The notes under the pieces are model-generated. The model made no database searches. It saw only the letters and a list, made by a program, of their open reading frames with translations, and was not told where the DNA came from. 64,000 nucleotides of DNA from G963674685 sp964591275 (GTDB lineage: Bacteria > Lernaellota > Lernaellaia > JACKCT01): assembly GCA_964591275.1 (NCBI GenBank), contig CAZQAE010000022.1, positions 6,855 to 70,854 of the forward strand, in the 5' to 3' direction. A program made the translations under genes and the position numbers. Positions 44,669 through 54,112 of this stretch are shown one piece after another; the stretch's first letter is position 1; each line of letters begins with the position of its first letter.

Positions 44669-45877
44669 CTAGACGTTTTTTAATATATGGCCCATTTTAC
44701 TGGCTTTGACCCTTAAATAATTCCTGTTTTCATCGGTCGGCTCTATCTCGATGGGAACACGTCCTGTAACTTCCAGGCCGTAGCCCTGAAGTCCGACGAT
44801 TTTTCGAGGATTGTTGGTAAGAATTCGCATTTTTTTGACGCCGAGACTGCGCAGAATCTGCGCGCCGACTCCGTAGTCGCGCAAGTCCGGCTTGAAGCCA
44901 AGCTGGACGTTGGCCTCGACTGTGTCAAGCCCCTTCTCCTGCTGGAGATAATAGGCCTTGATTTTGGCGGTCAGGCCAATGCCGCGACCTTCCTGATTCA
45001 TATAGAGAATCACACCGCGACCTTCTTTCTCGACCATTTTCATGGCAGCGTGAAGCTGCGAACCGCAATCACAACGAAGACTTCCAAAAACATCGCCGGT
45101 CAGGCACATGGAATGAACGCGCACCAGCACCGATTCATCGAAATTAGAGAGGTCTCCTTTGACAAGCGCCACGTGCTCAAGGCCGTCAACCTCACTAGCA
45201 AAAACCATGGATTTAAACTCGCCGTATTTGGTCGGAAGATTCGCCTCGGCCACGCATTTGACGAGGATCTCTTTCTGAATGCGAAAATGGATGAGGTCCG
45301 CTATGCTGGCAATGAGTAGTCCATGCTCTTTGGCGAGGACTTTCAGTTCAGGAAGCCGGGCCATTGTGCCGTCGTCTTTCATGATTTCACAAATAACGCC
45401 TGAGGGCTTGAGGCCTGCCAGGCGCGATATATCCACCGACCCCTCGGTCTGTCCGGCGCGAACGATGACGCCGCCTTTGCGGGCGCGAATAGGGAAGATG
45501 TGACCAGGTCGCACCAGATCGGAGGCTTGCGCGTCGTCGGACACGGCCACCTGAATTGTTCGGGCTCTGTCATGGGCCGAAATACCGGTAGTGACGCCGG
45601 TTCTGGCCTCAATGCTCACGGTGAAAGCCGTTTCAAACTGGCTGGTGTTATTCGAAACCATTGGGGCTATCTGAAGATGATCCGCTCTTTCCCCGGTGAG
45701 GGTCAGGCAAATAAGGCCGCGACCGAACTTGGCCATGAAGTTGATGTCTTCAGGCATGACTTTTTCGGCGGCCATGTAGAGGTCGCCCTCATTTTCACGG
45801 TCTTCATCGTCCACCAGGATAATCATTTTACCTTGGCGTATAACGTCCAATACTTCTGGGATCGGGGCGAATGTCAT
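44669..45877 (-). CDS. ribBA: Bifunctional DHBP synthase / GTP cyclohydrolase II
   Basis: The N-terminal half is RibB (3,4-dihydroxy-2-butanone-4-phosphate synthase): GKMIILVDDEDRENEGDL, AEKVMPEDINFM and IRARKGGVIVRAGQTEGSVD. The C-terminal half is RibA (GTP cyclohydrolase II): VRVHSMCLTGDVFGSLRCDC with the zinc cysteines, YMNQEGRGIGL and LGVKKMRILTNNPRK. Both reactions supply riboflavin synthesis. I prefer the ATG at 45877, which gives the family-typical N-terminus and has AAAGG upstream; in-frame ATGs at 45943 and 45997 would add up to 40 residues. No FMN riboswitch is recognised in the 228 bp upstream. Confidence 0.95.
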   Translation of the reverse strand: MTFAPIPEVLDVIRQGKMIILVDDEDRENEGDLYMAAEKVMPEDINFMAKFGRGLICLTLTGERADHLQIAPMVSNNTSQFETAFTVSIEARTGVTTGISAHDRARTIQVAVSDDAQASDLVRPGHIFPIRARKGGVIVRAGQTEGSVDISRLAGLKPSGVICEIMKDDGTMARLPELKVLAKEHGLLIASIADLIHFRIQKEILVKCVAEANLPTKYGEFKSMVFASEVDGLEHVALVKGDLSNFDESVLVRVHSMCLTGDVFGSLRCDCGSQLHAAMKMVEKEGRGVILYMNQEGRGIGLTAKIKAYYLQQEKGLDTVEANVQLGFKPDLRDYGVGAQILRSLGVKKMRILTNNPRKIVGLQGYGLEVTGRVPIEIEPTDENRNYLRVKASKMGHILKNV

Positions 45878-46104
45878 TCCAGCAAACCTTTCTTGCCGCG
45901 TCAGGTTCGCCGGTGAAATATGTGGGGTTGGAAAAAAGCTCATGTGCGTCCGGCGAGCGACACGCCCGTAATTATACCTCTGAAACGAAAAATGCAAGAC
46001 TTTGATTTCACCATCTAACGTGAATCGTCGAAGCCATTCGGACAGTGGTCCAAGATCAGTAATTCATGTGGCGATATTCCGGTCGCTTCCGTGTCATTCC
46101 GCCT

Positions 46105-47142
46105 TCAGCGAGGCATCGTCGCACGGGTGATCTCGATGGCCTTTTCAATCTGCTCTGCGCTGACGCCCAGGTGCGTTACCGCGCGGATGCTGCCTGGTCC
46201 GAGTGAGCCGACCAGGACGCTGCGGCTCGCCAGGGAAGCCTCCAGTTCCGGCGCCGTCCAGGGGTGTTTTAGGTGGAAGATAACGATGTTCGTTTCCACG
46301 TCCGCCGGATCGATGTCGATACCGTCGATTTCATTCAAACCCTCGGCAAGTCTTTTCGCGTTGGCGTGATCATCGATCAATTTCGGAAAGTTTATTTCCA
46401 GTCCGTAGAGCGCGGCGGCGGCCAGAATGCCGGTCTGGCGCATCCCTCCCCCCATGCGCTTACGCAGCCGAAGGGCCTTGTCAAAGAGATTGTCCGGCAT
46501 GCTCAGAATCGAACCCACCGGCGCTCCGAGTCCCTTGGAAAAGCAGCAACTGACTGTGTCTGCCCATTGGGCGATTTCATGAACCGGAACATCAAGGGCG
46601 ACGGAGGCGTTCCATATGCGCGCTCCATCCAGATGCACCGCAATGCCGGATTCAGACGCCCATTCATAGAGCGCTTGGGATGTCGCCATGGGAATTGTCC
46701 GACCGCCGCATCGATTGTGCGTGTTTTCCAGCGTCAAAAGACGTGTTTGCGGAAAATGGATGTTGTTTGGCCGCAAGCGCTCCTGGAGCATTTTCGGCGA
46801 AAGAACGCCGTTTTCTCCGGGTACGGGATGAAGTTGAACGCCGGCATAAGCGGCGGCGTGGCCGCTTTCGTAATTGAAAATGTGGCAGTTTTGCTCACAC
46901 AGAACTTCGGTGCCGGGTTCTGTGTGCAAGGCAATGGCTACGGCGTTGCTCATAGTGCCTGAAGGAAAAAAAAGCGCCCGATCCTTGCCGAGCATTTTCG
47001 CAACCTGCTTTTCAAAAAACAAAACGGTCGGATCATCTCGCCAGACATCGTCGCCCACGACAGCGCTGACGAGGGCGTTGCGCATGCCAAGGTCCGGTTT
47101 TGTGACCGTGTCCGACCGAAGGTCGATAACTTCATATTCCAT
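46105..47142 (-). CDS. ltaE: Low-specificity L-threonine aldolase
   Basis: A 345-residue PLP enzyme of the threonine aldolase family: IDLRSDTVTKPDLGMRNAL, VVGDDVWRDDPTV, LTLENTHNRCGGRTIP, HLDGARIWNASVAL and the PLP-lysine in SCCFSKGLGAPVGS (near residue 201). It splits threonine or allo-threonine to glycine and acetaldehyde. GGAAGG lies about ten bases before the ATG. It is on the same strand as ribBA, 228 bp ahead of it. Confidence 0.95.
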   Translation of the reverse strand: MEYEVIDLRSDTVTKPDLGMRNALVSAVVGDDVWRDDPTVLFFEKQVAKMLGKDRALFFPSGTMSNAVAIALHTEPGTEVLCEQNCHIFNYESGHAAAYAGVQLHPVPGENGVLSPKMLQERLRPNNIHFPQTRLLTLENTHNRCGGRTIPMATSQALYEWASESGIAVHLDGARIWNASVALDVPVHEIAQWADTVSCCFSKGLGAPVGSILSMPDNLFDKALRLRKRMGGGMRQTGILAAAALYGLEINFPKLIDDHANAKRLAEGLNEIDGIDIDPADVETNIVIFHLKHPWTAPELEASLASRSVLVGSLGPGSIRAVTHLGVSAEQIEKAIEITRATMPR

Positions 47143-47314
47143 GATTTTTTAGCCTTCCCATTTTTCCCACTCCAGTATTCCATAAATCGAAATGAAGAAA
47201 ATGTCGATGAGATCGCGCCTTGTATTCCTTTTCGGGGTTGAGAAAATCCGTGATCGTCGAGGTCGATTTTGAAATTTTCCCCTTGTCCCGATCGCGGTTC
47301 ATGCGAGTTTTTCC

Positions 47315-47929
47315 CTAAAGGTCGCTTAGCCGTTTGCGCGGCATTCTGATGCGAAACACGTTTCCGATAGCGGGCCGTGTCTCGATCTCAATTTTCCCGC
47401 CGTGTTCCTAAACAATTTTTCGAGTCGTTAAAAGTCCGAGCCCTGTGCCTTCCCCACCTTTGGTCGTAAAAAATGTGGTGAAGATTCGCTGCTTGACCTC
47501 CCAATCCATACCACAGCCGTTGTCCTCGACTTCGAAGATCAGGTCGCCGTCTTCATCCCTGGTGTGAAGAATCACGCGCCCGTCTTTTTCGCCGCGTAAA
47601 ATGACGGCGTCCATGGCATTGGAAAGCAGATTTGTCAGGGACGCCTCGATCCCATCCACATCGAAATAGGTCGTGTCCGGTTTCGTCCGAAACGTGCACC
47701 ATCCCGTCTTCAAAAGTCTCCCTGGCCTTGCAATCCGGGCAAGGGACACTTTCCCCTTTATAAACCTCATCGCAGCGTCGCCCTTCCCAGGGGCCAAAGT
47801 ACTCCTGGAATTTCCCGTTTGCATCGACGATTCGATAGTCCCGGTCGATCACGGCGATATCAAAGGGCGTCTGCTCGATCAATTCGTTCAGTGTCGATTG
47901 CGAAAGCAGTCTTTTTTTTCGTCACTCAT
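47315..47929 (-). pseudogene. PAS-domain sensor histidine kinase, multiply broken
   Basis: The ATG at 47929 overlaps the upstream gene's stop by eight bases and begins MSDEKK; a run of eight As then puts translation out of frame, and one extra A would restore the reading LLSQSTLNELIEQTPFDIAV. The PAS domain contains FGPWEGRRCDEVYKGESVPC and PDCKARETFEDG, a cysteine-containing type. A second shift near 47690-47700, probably with loss of the dimerisation helices and phospho-acceptor His, leads to the ATPase domain: SLTNLLSNAMDAV, EVEDNGCGMDW, GEGTGLGLLTTRKIV. A TAG at 47408-47410 interrupts the end (V*EHGGKIEIET), and a final TAG lies at 47315. At least three lesions, so not functional. Confidence 0.75.
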
Positions 47930-49772
47930 GACTATCCTTATCATAATTGAGCGGAACCACGACGTTTTTCCCGATCAGTCCGTCCCGCTTTCCCATGAGC
48001 GCTTTATTGTCAATATAGTCGCGCCTGTCCCTATGGCAGGTTCCGCATTCAGGCAATGTTGGCTCATCAATTTCCAGACCTTTTTCCTTATGACAGTCGA
48101 TGCATAACTTATGCAGCGCGTCCACGTAACCTGGCGCATCGTATTGATTAACATGGATAAGCGCGCCTTCGGGTATCAGATCATTGTGGCACTCTTTGCA
48201 CTTCCTGGCCGTCTTTCCTGTTTTGGCGCCTGAGCGTGGATGACATTGCGAACACGACAGCTTCGCGCCGTTCGAAGAGGCATGCCAGTCGTGCTTGAAG
48301 GCGTCGACGGGCAGATACATGTCGGCATGACATTTCGAACATGCTGAGTTTTTGTCCCGCGGCAGATTCATGTGGTGGCAAATAACGCATGAATCCTGGA
48401 GGCCGCCCTCGGTGTGAATCTGGTGATTGAACATCGAGCCGTAGCCGTCGTGGTTGCCGTCGATGAACAACTCATCATTGATGTCGCCCCGGGCCTTTTC
48501 AACCGGAGTTTTCGCCATGCCGGTGTGTGCACTGCCGGACACGCTGGCAAAACCGAAGGCCGCCGCGATGATGAAAGCCAGGGAGTATACCGTGGCGGAA
48601 TAATAGTCGGACGTGCCCAGCCAGACATTGCTGCGCGGATTAAGGCTTGCTTCGTTTTCTAAATCCTTAGGTCGCTGCTCCCAAATATTGAAATGCTCCA
48701 CCGCGAATAAAAAGATCAGGCCGAAAAAGGACACAACGCCCAGGCTCATCGCCACCTCGGTCCACGCCGGAATATATTGGGCAACTCCGAGATCAAGATG
48801 CGTGAAGCCGCCGACATTCATCCGATTCCAGACGATTCCAAAAATGATCATGCTTGAAACAACCCATTGCCATTTCACGGAACTTCGGACCCGCTTTATT
48901 GAAAGCAAAGCCATGGGAGCGATCACGCCAATCATGATCTCCGCCCAGAAAACCAAAACGCGCCAATCCCAATCGAATGCGTGCAATATCTGACCACGCA
49001 CCAGAAGATCGGCCACACGCAGGCCAAGAAAGGTCGCGAGCGCCCACCTGGAAGCGTTGAGCAGCTTTTCGTTGATCGAGACTTCCGGCCCGCGCTTGTA
49101 CAAATACGACGACACGAGTCCTTCCAGGGTGACCACGGCCAAGCCCAGGCCGACAGCGGAGATGAAAAACATGACCGGAATCAACGGCGAATACCATAGC
49201 GGATGTACGCGATGCGGCATGGACAGAAACAAGGAACCCAACGAGGACTGGTGCAGGGTTGAAAGCATAATGCCGAGAATGACCAGCGGCAAGCGGATCT
49301 TGACCAAAATTTTTCGAAGTTTCGAAAACTTGCTTGTTGACTCCAGCGGCACCGGTAGAAATTCCAGCATCAGCACCGTGGTGTAAAGCATTACGCACCA
49401 GGCGACCTCGAACATCGCCGAGTGAATGTTCCAATGGATGAGAACGTGCCAGAGCATCCAGGGAAGACCGACATCCAAAGTTAATCCCGCGATAAAGGCC
49501 AGATATCCTAAAAAGGCCGTCAGCACGGCAGGACGGATGATGCCGTGAAATTCTTCGATTTTCAGCACGTAGACGAAAGCGCAGATCACAAAACCGCCGG
49601 CGGCCAGTGCGACACCGCCGAGCAGGTCGAAACCGATCCACATGCCCCACGGGGTTGCGTCGCTTAGATTCGTGCTGGCGCCCAAGCCGTATAGGAAACG
49701 AAAAGTGATGATCGCAAAGGCAAAGCCGGTGATCAGCCACAACGCCAGTTTAAGGTTTCGGACTCTATTCAT
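47922..49772 (-). CDS. NrfD/HybB-like membrane subunit fused to hexaheme cytochrome c
   Basis: Residues 1-400 hold about ten transmembrane helices of the NrfD/HybB/PsrC family (ATPWGMWIGFDLLGGVALAA, GLPWMLWHVLIHWNIHSAMF). This type of subunit exchanges electrons with quinone. Residues about 440-600 contain six CxxCH heme sites: CVICH, CSKCH, CSQCH, CKECH, CIDCH and CGTCH, with many extra His ligands, as in class III-like multiheme cytochromes. The two functions are separate proteins (DsrP and DsrJ) in the Dsr complex; here they are one polypeptide. The gene overlaps the FeS gene upstream by eight bases. Confidence 0.88.
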   Translation of the reverse strand: MNRVRNLKLALWLITGFAFAIITFRFLYGLGASTNLSDATPWGMWIGFDLLGGVALAAGGFVICAFVYVLKIEEFHGIIRPAVLTAFLGYLAFIAGLTLDVGLPWMLWHVLIHWNIHSAMFEVAWCVMLYTTVLMLEFLPVPLESTSKFSKLRKILVKIRLPLVILGIMLSTLHQSSLGSLFLSMPHRVHPLWYSPLIPVMFFISAVGLGLAVVTLEGLVSSYLYKRGPEVSINEKLLNASRWALATFLGLRVADLLVRGQILHAFDWDWRVLVFWAEIMIGVIAPMALLSIKRVRSSVKWQWVVSSMIIFGIVWNRMNVGGFTHLDLGVAQYIPAWTEVAMSLGVVSFFGLIFLFAVEHFNIWEQRPKDLENEASLNPRSNVWLGTSDYYSATVYSLAFIIAAAFGFASVSGSAHTGMAKTPVEKARGDINDELFIDGNHDGYGSMFNHQIHTEGGLQDSCVICHHMNLPRDKNSACSKCHADMYLPVDAFKHDWHASSNGAKLSCSQCHPRSGAKTGKTARKCKECHNDLIPEGALIHVNQYDAPGYVDALHKLCIDCHKEKGLEIDEPTLPECGTCHRDRRDYIDNKALMGKRDGLIGKNVVVPLNYDKDSHE

Positions 49773-50529
49773 CGTTTCCAGACTCCTGCTTGTCGGTGTT
49801 CATCAGCTTGTTTCTGCGATCGATGATCCAGCACAGGCCGGCCATCGCCGCGCCCATTCCGGCAAAGGCATAAGGAACCGCCTTCATCGCGGGGGCCGTC
49901 AGTTCCGGCCGAGGCGTGTCTCCAACAGGACGTCCGTAATGCAGGAAGGACAGGTCCATATCCGAGATGTACATGACACGCGTGCCACCGACCTCGGTCT
50001 CGCCCCAGATTTTATTCCTGTAAAGATCTGGTTGCTCGCTGATTCGTTTTCGAGCCTCCTTGATCAGCGCATCGCGGTCCCCAAAGATTGTCGCCTTGGT
50101 CGGACAGGCTTCAGTGCACGCCGGCTGCAAGCCTTTGGCCAATCTGGGGGCGCATAAGGTGCATTTTTGTACGTAGGGCACGGCCTTGTCCCATTCGTAA
50201 CGCGGGATTCCGTACGGACATGCCATCATGCAATAACGACAACCGATACATTTTTTAGGATCGTATACGACCGCGCCCTCAGGCGTTTTGGAAAATGCCT
50301 GCACCGGGCACACGCTCATGCAGGCCGGATCAATGCAGTGCCGACATTGCTTTCGAACGAATTTCCCAGGCTCGTGCATGATGACGGATGTCCAGTTTCG
50401 AGAAGACAACCCATCGCCAACCTGCCAGCGCCTCGGTTTTTCCGGTTCGAGTTTGTTCTCTTTTTTGCAGGCAATAACGCACTGCCCGCATCCAATGCAT
50501 TTCGTTGTATCGGTCAATATCGCTATCAT
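49765..50529 (-). CDS. Ferredoxin-like FeS subunit (DsrO/HybA type) with C-terminal membrane helix
   Basis: The 254-residue protein has four cysteine clusters for [4Fe-4S] centres: CIGCGQCVIACKKEN, CRHCIDPACMSVCPVQA, CIGCRYCMMACPYGI and CTLCAPRLAKGLQPACTEAC. This is the usual electron-transfer partner of NrfD-type proteins. No Tat signal is visible at the N-terminus, and a single hydrophobic helix lies near the C-terminus (VPYAFAGMGAAMAGLCWII), as in HybA. Overlaps with both neighbours indicate one operon. Confidence 0.92.
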   Translation of the reverse strand: MIAILTDTTKCIGCGQCVIACKKENKLEPEKPRRWQVGDGLSSRNWTSVIMHEPGKFVRKQCRHCIDPACMSVCPVQAFSKTPEGAVVYDPKKCIGCRYCMMACPYGIPRYEWDKAVPYVQKCTLCAPRLAKGLQPACTEACPTKATIFGDRDALIKEARKRISEQPDLYRNKIWGETEVGGTRVMYISDMDLSFLHYGRPVGDTPRPELTAPAMKAVPYAFAGMGAAMAGLCWIIDRRNKLMNTDKQESGNDE

Positions 50530-51230
50530 ACCGGTTGTCCTCGCTTTCTGAGTGTGGCAGCCACTTTGTCGCCCGATCCCTTAGGAAACTTCCAGCCGGC
50601 GGTGCTGACCAACTGCGTGAGCGGTATCAAAACGCAGTGGGCCAGTTTTGTAAATGGCACCAAAATAAAGATCAGATTGGCCGTGTAGATGTGAATCAGC
50701 ATCCAAAATTGCCAGACCATGGCCGAAAGACCCATGTTCGCGCACAGAAATCCCGAAAAGGCAGGAACGGTCAGTATTAGTGGCTAGAAGTAATCCTGAA
50801 TACGCGAGATGCTACGTGATTCTTTATGAAGCAGCCTCCCGAAAAACAGGGCGGGGCCCATAAATATGACCATCAGCGCCAGCAAATCGGCGACAACCTG
50901 TGGCAAAGACACAAACGTGAGTTTCCCGCCTGGAAACAACAGGCTCAGATGCGCGGCCAACAAGATCGGAACGATTAACAATCCGATGTGAAACAAAATG
51001 GAAACGCCACTGTATATCGGACGCATTTTCTTCCAGCGCTTCACGAGCACCAGCCATTCAAGGGTTCTGTTTGCAATGTCACGGTAGTTCAGGCTTCGGT
51101 CTTCTACGATATAAAGAGCGCGCCCAACCCCGAATATGGTCAGAGCGAAAACGCGCAGCAGCCCCAGAACCATGATCGCAAAGGAGAATTTTAACAGCGG
51201 TTCTTGTCCGAATTCAATGAAGGCTTCCAC
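50526..51230 (-). pseudogene. NarI/DsrM-like cytochrome b subunit with in-frame TAG
   Basis: The frame encodes 234 residues of a nitrate-reductase-gamma-like (DsrM/TmcC/HmeC) protein with five hydrophobic segments: MVLGLLRVFALTIFGVGRAL, RPIYSGVSILFHIGLLIVPI and, after the break, MLIHIYTANLIFILVPFTKL. The His residues in the helices would bind hemes b. A TAG at 50784-50786 splits the gene, exactly where relatives read QDYF-x-L; the frame continues unchanged to the overlap with the FeS gene at 50526. One base change (TCG to TAG) would explain it. It is a recent nonsense mutation, sequencing error, or readthrough site. Confidence 0.75.
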
Positions 51231-51241
51231 AAAGAACCTCC

Positions 51242-51882
51242 TTATTGATTGTCGGCGGAATCGTTTTGATCAGGAAAGATGATGGCCATGTAAATCAGGT
51301 CGTGAAGCCTGACCAGTTCACACCCCAGTTTGTGCGTTTCGATCAGCTCCTTGAGCTGCTTTTTGCAGTTGGCGCAATGCGCGACCACGTATTTGGCGCC
51401 GGTTTGCCGAATCTGCTCGGCTTTGGCTCGCCCGCCGACATTCATGCGGTATGGGCGAATCTCATCAATTGAAACAGCGCCGCCCCCGCCACCGCAACAA
51501 ATGTTGTCTTTGCCCGGAAATTCCATTTCAACGAAGTTCTTGCAAAAAGAGCGCAAGATTTCGTGCGGCTGATCGACAATCCCTCCGGATCGGGTGGCCT
51601 CCCCATATTTATATTGCCAAAAAAGGAAGTGATGCGCGTCAAGCACATGCCAGTCAGCTCAAGGCTTTCCTTGGATTTCTGCGTGGCTTCATCTTCGCTC
51701 TGATGCACCCATGAAACATGTTCGCGCACGCAGACATGGTGAAGGCTCTTAAACGGATTCAGTCCGGCGCGTTCGTATGCCGTCCGAAATGTACGCTCGT
51801 GCATTCGCGGGGAACAGGATGCCTCCACAACCCGGGTTAGCCCCAGTTCAGCGATATCCTTTTCAACCGCCGAACGCTTCAC
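51242..51882 (-). pseudogene. Hdr-like redox subunit remnants (HdrA-like piece and HdrD/DsrK-like CCG domain)
   Basis: Two overlapping frames together give fragments of heterodisulfide-reductase-like proteins. Reading from 51882, VVEASCSPRMHERTF, AYERAGLNPFKSLHHV and REHVSWVHQSEDEATQKSK resemble part of HdrA. From about 51646 the other frame reads a cysteine-rich CCG domain, DNICCGGGGGAVSIDE and YVVAHCANCKKQL, as in HdrD/DsrK/GlpC. A frame change occurs around 51610-51640, and the N-terminal parts of both proteins are missing. Further upstream to about 52020 no readable frame continues. The HdrD-like piece precedes the NarI-like gene by 11 bases. Confidence 0.65.
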
Positions 51883-52097
51883 TTTTCAACCGGCGTTCAT
51901 AACTCTGGCCTGACATGCAGCTAATGGGGGCAGGCCAAGTGCACCTGGACCTCACTTTCCACGACCGGGGCATCGCGGCACTGGCCAGGGAAGTGACGGG
52001 AGGGGCATGTAGAGGAGGCAGTTGGTGGAAAATTTCAGTTTTTCCTCTATGAAAAACTATTACATCAATGCTTCCCATAATTAACAAGGAACCTTTA

Positions 52098-53315
52098 CTA
52101 CTCATGTCGCAATGCTTCAATGGGATTCAAATTGGCGGCTTTCCGGGCTGGATAAAAACCAAAGAAGATACCTACTCCACCTGAAAACGCGAAGGCCAGC
52201 ATCACCATTTGAGTATCCACAACAACACTACTTCCGATAACCGAACCAAGGGCATAAGCAATTCCCAATCCTGCCATGATCCCGATGATCCCACCCATCA
52301 CGCTCAGGATTGTGGCTTCGATGAGAAATTGAATCAGTACGTCATTTGGGTGCGCACCAACCGCAAGGCGAAGCCCGATCTCACGAGTTCTCTCTGTGAC
52401 CGACACGAGCATGATATTCATGATGCCGATGCCGCCGACTAAAAGCGAAACCCCGGCAATGGCGCTTAGAAGGAGGGTCATGGTACCGGTGATGGAAGTT
52501 GCGTGTTCCTTGATTTCCGTTTGATCGAGAACGTGAAAATCGCTGTCCTGGCTGTCGCTGAGCCTATGGGACTTGCGCAGCAGTGTTTCGATCTGGTTTT
52601 GAGCCGTTTCCATTTCCGAATCGGAAACTGCGCTAACCACGATTTCGTGGATCGTCTCGCCGTCGCCCAGCCGGTACATCACGGACGTTGAAGGGGCGAT
52701 AACGACATCGTCCTGATCCTGCCCTCTGCTGTCGGTGCCTTTTTCACCTAATACACCGATTACCTTAAAAGGCACATTTCGGATGCGGATAGATGAGCCC
52801 ACCGGATCGTTCCCGTTGAATAATTCATCAACGACGGTCTTTCCAACCAGAGCAACCTTTTTGCGCCCTTTGACATCTTTTGCTGTGATGAATTTTCCCG
52901 ATGTGACTTCATAGCTCTTGATTTCTTTATACTCCGGCGTGACTCCGAAAATCGACGTGTTCCAATTCTGCCCACCGGAAACAACCTGGTCGTTTGCGCG
53001 AATGACAGGTGAGATGTATTTCAGCGCGGAAGCGTCCTTTTTCAAATATTCAATGTCTTTGGCTTTAAGTGTCGGCTTGCTGCCCCTGCCGCCTCTAACG
53101 CCGCCTCTGTTTGAACTACCTGAGTGAATCATGATGAGGTTTGTTCCCAGCGAAGCGACCTGGTCTTCGATATCGGCCTGCGCCCCCTGCCCAAGAGACA
53201 TCAACGAGACAACTGAGGCCACACCGATGATGATTCCAAGGATTGTCAGCAAACCTCGCATTTTGTTGCGCATGATGCTCTTGGTTGCCGCAATGACAAA
53301 TCTTTTAAATTTCAT
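52098..53315 (-). CDS. MacB-type ABC transporter permease
   Basis: A 405-residue FtsX-family permease: one N-terminal helix (MRGLLTILGIIIGVASVVSL), a long periplasmic domain (residues about 45-280), then three helices including MTLLLSAIAGVSLLVGGIGI and MNIMLVSVTERTREIGLRLA, which is the hallmark of MacB permeases. In tripartite pumps it transmits ATP-driven motion to expel substrates from the periplasm. The ATPase is a separate gene directly upstream (two-base gap). Confidence 0.93.
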   Translation of the reverse strand: MKFKRFVIAATKSIMRNKMRGLLTILGIIIGVASVVSLMSLGQGAQADIEDQVASLGTNLIMIHSGSSNRGGVRGGRGSKPTLKAKDIEYLKKDASALKYISPVIRANDQVVSGGQNWNTSIFGVTPEYKEIKSYEVTSGKFITAKDVKGRKKVALVGKTVVDELFNGNDPVGSSIRIRNVPFKVIGVLGEKGTDSRGQDQDDVVIAPSTSVMYRLGDGETIHEIVVSAVSDSEMETAQNQIETLLRKSHRLSDSQDSDFHVLDQTEIKEHATSITGTMTLLLSAIAGVSLLVGGIGIMNIMLVSVTERTREIGLRLAVGAHPNDVLIQFLIEATILSVMGGIIGIMAGLGIAYALGSVIGSSVVVDTQMVMLAFAFSGGVGIFFGFYPARKAANLNPIEALRHE

Positions 53316-53317
53316 TT

Positions 53318-54112
53318 TTACAACCCCGCTATTTGGGAAGCAATCAAGCTGTTTTCAGAGGAAATTGTTTTCCCTGCGCTTAAATCATCTGTCGCAGACC
53401 GGGGATTTTTTATGGCGCTGTCCGCCACGATTTGGCCGTCTCGCAGTTCAACAATTCGGTTGGTATATTTGGCGACCTCGTCCTCGTGAGTTACCAGGAC
53501 AATGGTGTTGCCCTGCTGATTCAGTTCCTGAAACAATGCCATCACCTCAGTGGTGGTTTGGCTGTCCAGGTTGCCGGTCGGTTCGTCTGCAAGAATGATG
53601 GGAGGGTCATTCACCAGGGCGCGGGCAATGGCCACACGCTGCTGCTGCCCGCCGGATAACTGACTGGGCGTATGGTCGAGCCGGTCCCCAAGTCCCACTT
53701 TGTTCAAAGCCTGTTTTGCCCTTTGCTTTGGATTTTCCGTCTTTCCGGTGCGGTCATACAAAAGAGGCAGTTCCACATTTTCCAAAGCAGTGGTGCGTGC
53801 AAGCAGATTGAATCCCTGAAATACGAATCCTATTCTTTGATTTCGGATATCCGCCAATCGCCTCTTTTCAATTTCATTGACGTTGACACCGTCCAGGATA
53901 TAGTCGCCCTTCGTGGCCAGATCGAGGCACCCGAGAAGATTCATCAGCGTTGATTTTCCGGAGCCGGATGATCCCATAATGGCAATGAATTCTCCGGCTT
54001 TGATGGACAAGAAAACGCCGTTCAGCGCGCGTACGATTACATCGCCCATCTGAAACACCTTGTGAATGTTGCTCAACCTGATCACTTCAGCCTTCTTTTC
54101 TTTGATCATCAT
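53318..54112 (-). CDS. MacB/LolD-type ABC transporter ATPase
   Basis: A 264-residue ATPase with Walker A GSSGSGKSTLMN, Q-loop FQGFNLL, signature LSGGQQQRVAIARAL and Walker B ILADEPTGNLDSQ, followed by LVTHEDEVAK. It belongs to the MacB/LolD/FtsE subgroup. A ~30-residue C-terminal tail without similarity follows. It overlaps the membrane-fusion gene by four bases. Confidence 0.95.
   Translation of the reverse strand: MMIKEKKAEVIRLSNIHKVFQMGDVIVRALNGVFLSIKAGEFIAIMGSSGSGKSTLMNLLGCLDLATKGDYILDGVNVNEIEKRRLADIRNQRIGFVFQGFNLLARTTALENVELPLLYDRTGKTENPKQRAKQALNKVGLGDRLDHTPSQLSGGQQQRVAIARALVNDPPIILADEPTGNLDSQTTTEVMALFQELNQQGNTIVLVTHEDEVAKYTNRIVELRDGQIVADSAIKNPRSATDDLSAGKTISSENSLIASQIAGL

Noticed and set aside
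45878..46104. FMN riboswitch upstream of ribBA
   Set aside because: None of the conserved RFN-element blocks were recognised in this gap.
51883..52097. Continuation of the Hdr-like gene upstream
   Set aside because: All three minus-strand frames contain stops and no recognisable cysteine motif; I cannot support coding sequence there.
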